The translations under genes were made by a program, and so were the position numbers. 64,000 nt of DNA, taken from the NCBI GenBank assembly GCA_037045265.1, contig JBAOHV010000025.1, positions 238,800-302,799 on the forward strand, written 5' to 3'. Position 1 is the stretch's first letter. Every line of letters starts with the position of its first letter. This DNA is from JBAOHV01 sp037045265. Its GTDB lineage: Bacteria; Actinomycetota; Acidimicrobiia; Acidimicrobiales; Microtrichaceae. Below the pieces are notes generated by a model. The model did not search any database and had not been told where the DNA came from. It was given only the letters and a program-made list of their open reading frames with translations. This document shows positions 63,961 through 64,000 of this stretch, piece after piece.

Positions 63961-64000
63961 GAGCCCGAGAGGAGAATCGAACTCCTGACCTGCTGTTTAC
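63961..64000 (-). repeat. tRNA-Thr-derived attachment site, copy 5 (cut by window edge; probable 3' end of the intact tRNA)
   Basis: From GAGCCCGAG to TTTAC, the first 40 bases of the same segment, then the window stops. On the minus strand it is the acceptor end, T-arm and part of the anticodon arm of a tRNA-Thr(UGU). Because every element integrates on the 3' side, the complete gene should lie to the right. Confidence 0.75.

Noticed and set aside
1..64000. CRISPR arrays or cas operons
   Set aside because: No regularly spaced repeat array was seen; the only Cas4-like gene stands apart from any repeat or cas1/cas2.

Overview
The window is GC-rich chromosomal DNA from an actinobacterium, most plausibly a member of Acidimicrobiia. 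The clues are an F420-dependent (LLM-class) oxidoreductase, a TIGR03084-type protein, DUF2510 and Lsr2 domains, many short lipoproteins, and rich acyl-CoA, terpene and sugar catabolism. This placement is an inference from gene content, not from a marker gene.

Region 1 (1-41300) is ordinary chromosome. It opens with a branched-chain amino-acid permease pair (livM, cut by the window edge, and livH with a secreted-type N-terminal extension). Next come a clan GH-D glycosidase, a methyltransferase, an acyl-CoA ligase, a geranylgeranyl-reductase-type flavoprotein and an ABC-2 exporter. A set of small lipoproteins and cell-envelope proteins follows, with an MtfA-type peptidase. A two-gene block (14021-15801) encodes a Cas4/AddB-like nuclease and a partner that keeps the iron-sulfur cysteines but has lost the nuclease motif. 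After an alkylsulfatase and a scattered set of lipid-metabolism genes there is a compact, mostly overlapping eight-gene operon on the minus strand (34334 down to 25651). It runs TetR, TIGR03084 protein, AtuA, AtuA C-terminal protein, acyl-CoA carboxylase beta, acyl-CoA carboxylase alpha, acyl-CoA dehydrogenase, enoyl-CoA hydratase. This looks like acyclic terpene or branched acyl-CoA degradation, with a palindromic operator in front of the regulator. A GH31 glucosidase, a CotH-type kinase interrupted by an in-frame amber codon, and a phospholipase-C-like lipoprotein complete the region.

Region 2 (about 41400-64000) is an accessory region built as a tandem array. Five copies of about 40 bp matching the 3' half of a tRNA-Thr(UGU) gene, read on the minus strand from anticodon loop to acceptor end, lie at 42562, 44592, 48851, 51979 and 63961. 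They divide the DNA into successive integrative elements of two families. Family A (42603-44591 and 52021-63960) has GTGAGAC-type direct repeats at both ends and one integrase type. Family B (44634-48850, 48893-51978, and the right end of an element left of 42562) has GGATTAGCA-type repeats and a different integrase. The cargo is largely defence or toxin-antitoxin type: HTH plus nucleotidyltransferase, AbiEi/AbiEii, two Fic proteins, ERCC4-Lsr2 fusion nucleases (one intact, one broken), a PLD-helicase-DUF3427 protein, DUF2510-NERD, GIY-YIG and PD-(D/E)XK nucleases, and a two-gene toxin-antitoxin-like pair enclosed by long inverted repeats. The intact tRNA-Thr gene is predicted to lie across the right edge of the window.

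A caution applies throughout. About twenty otherwise well-conserved genes carry single-base frameshifts, in core metabolism as well as in the islands, many of them one extra base, several in or next to G or C runs. Sequencing or assembly error is a likelier cause than mass pseudogenisation, so frameshifted genes are listed by their full reconstructed span.
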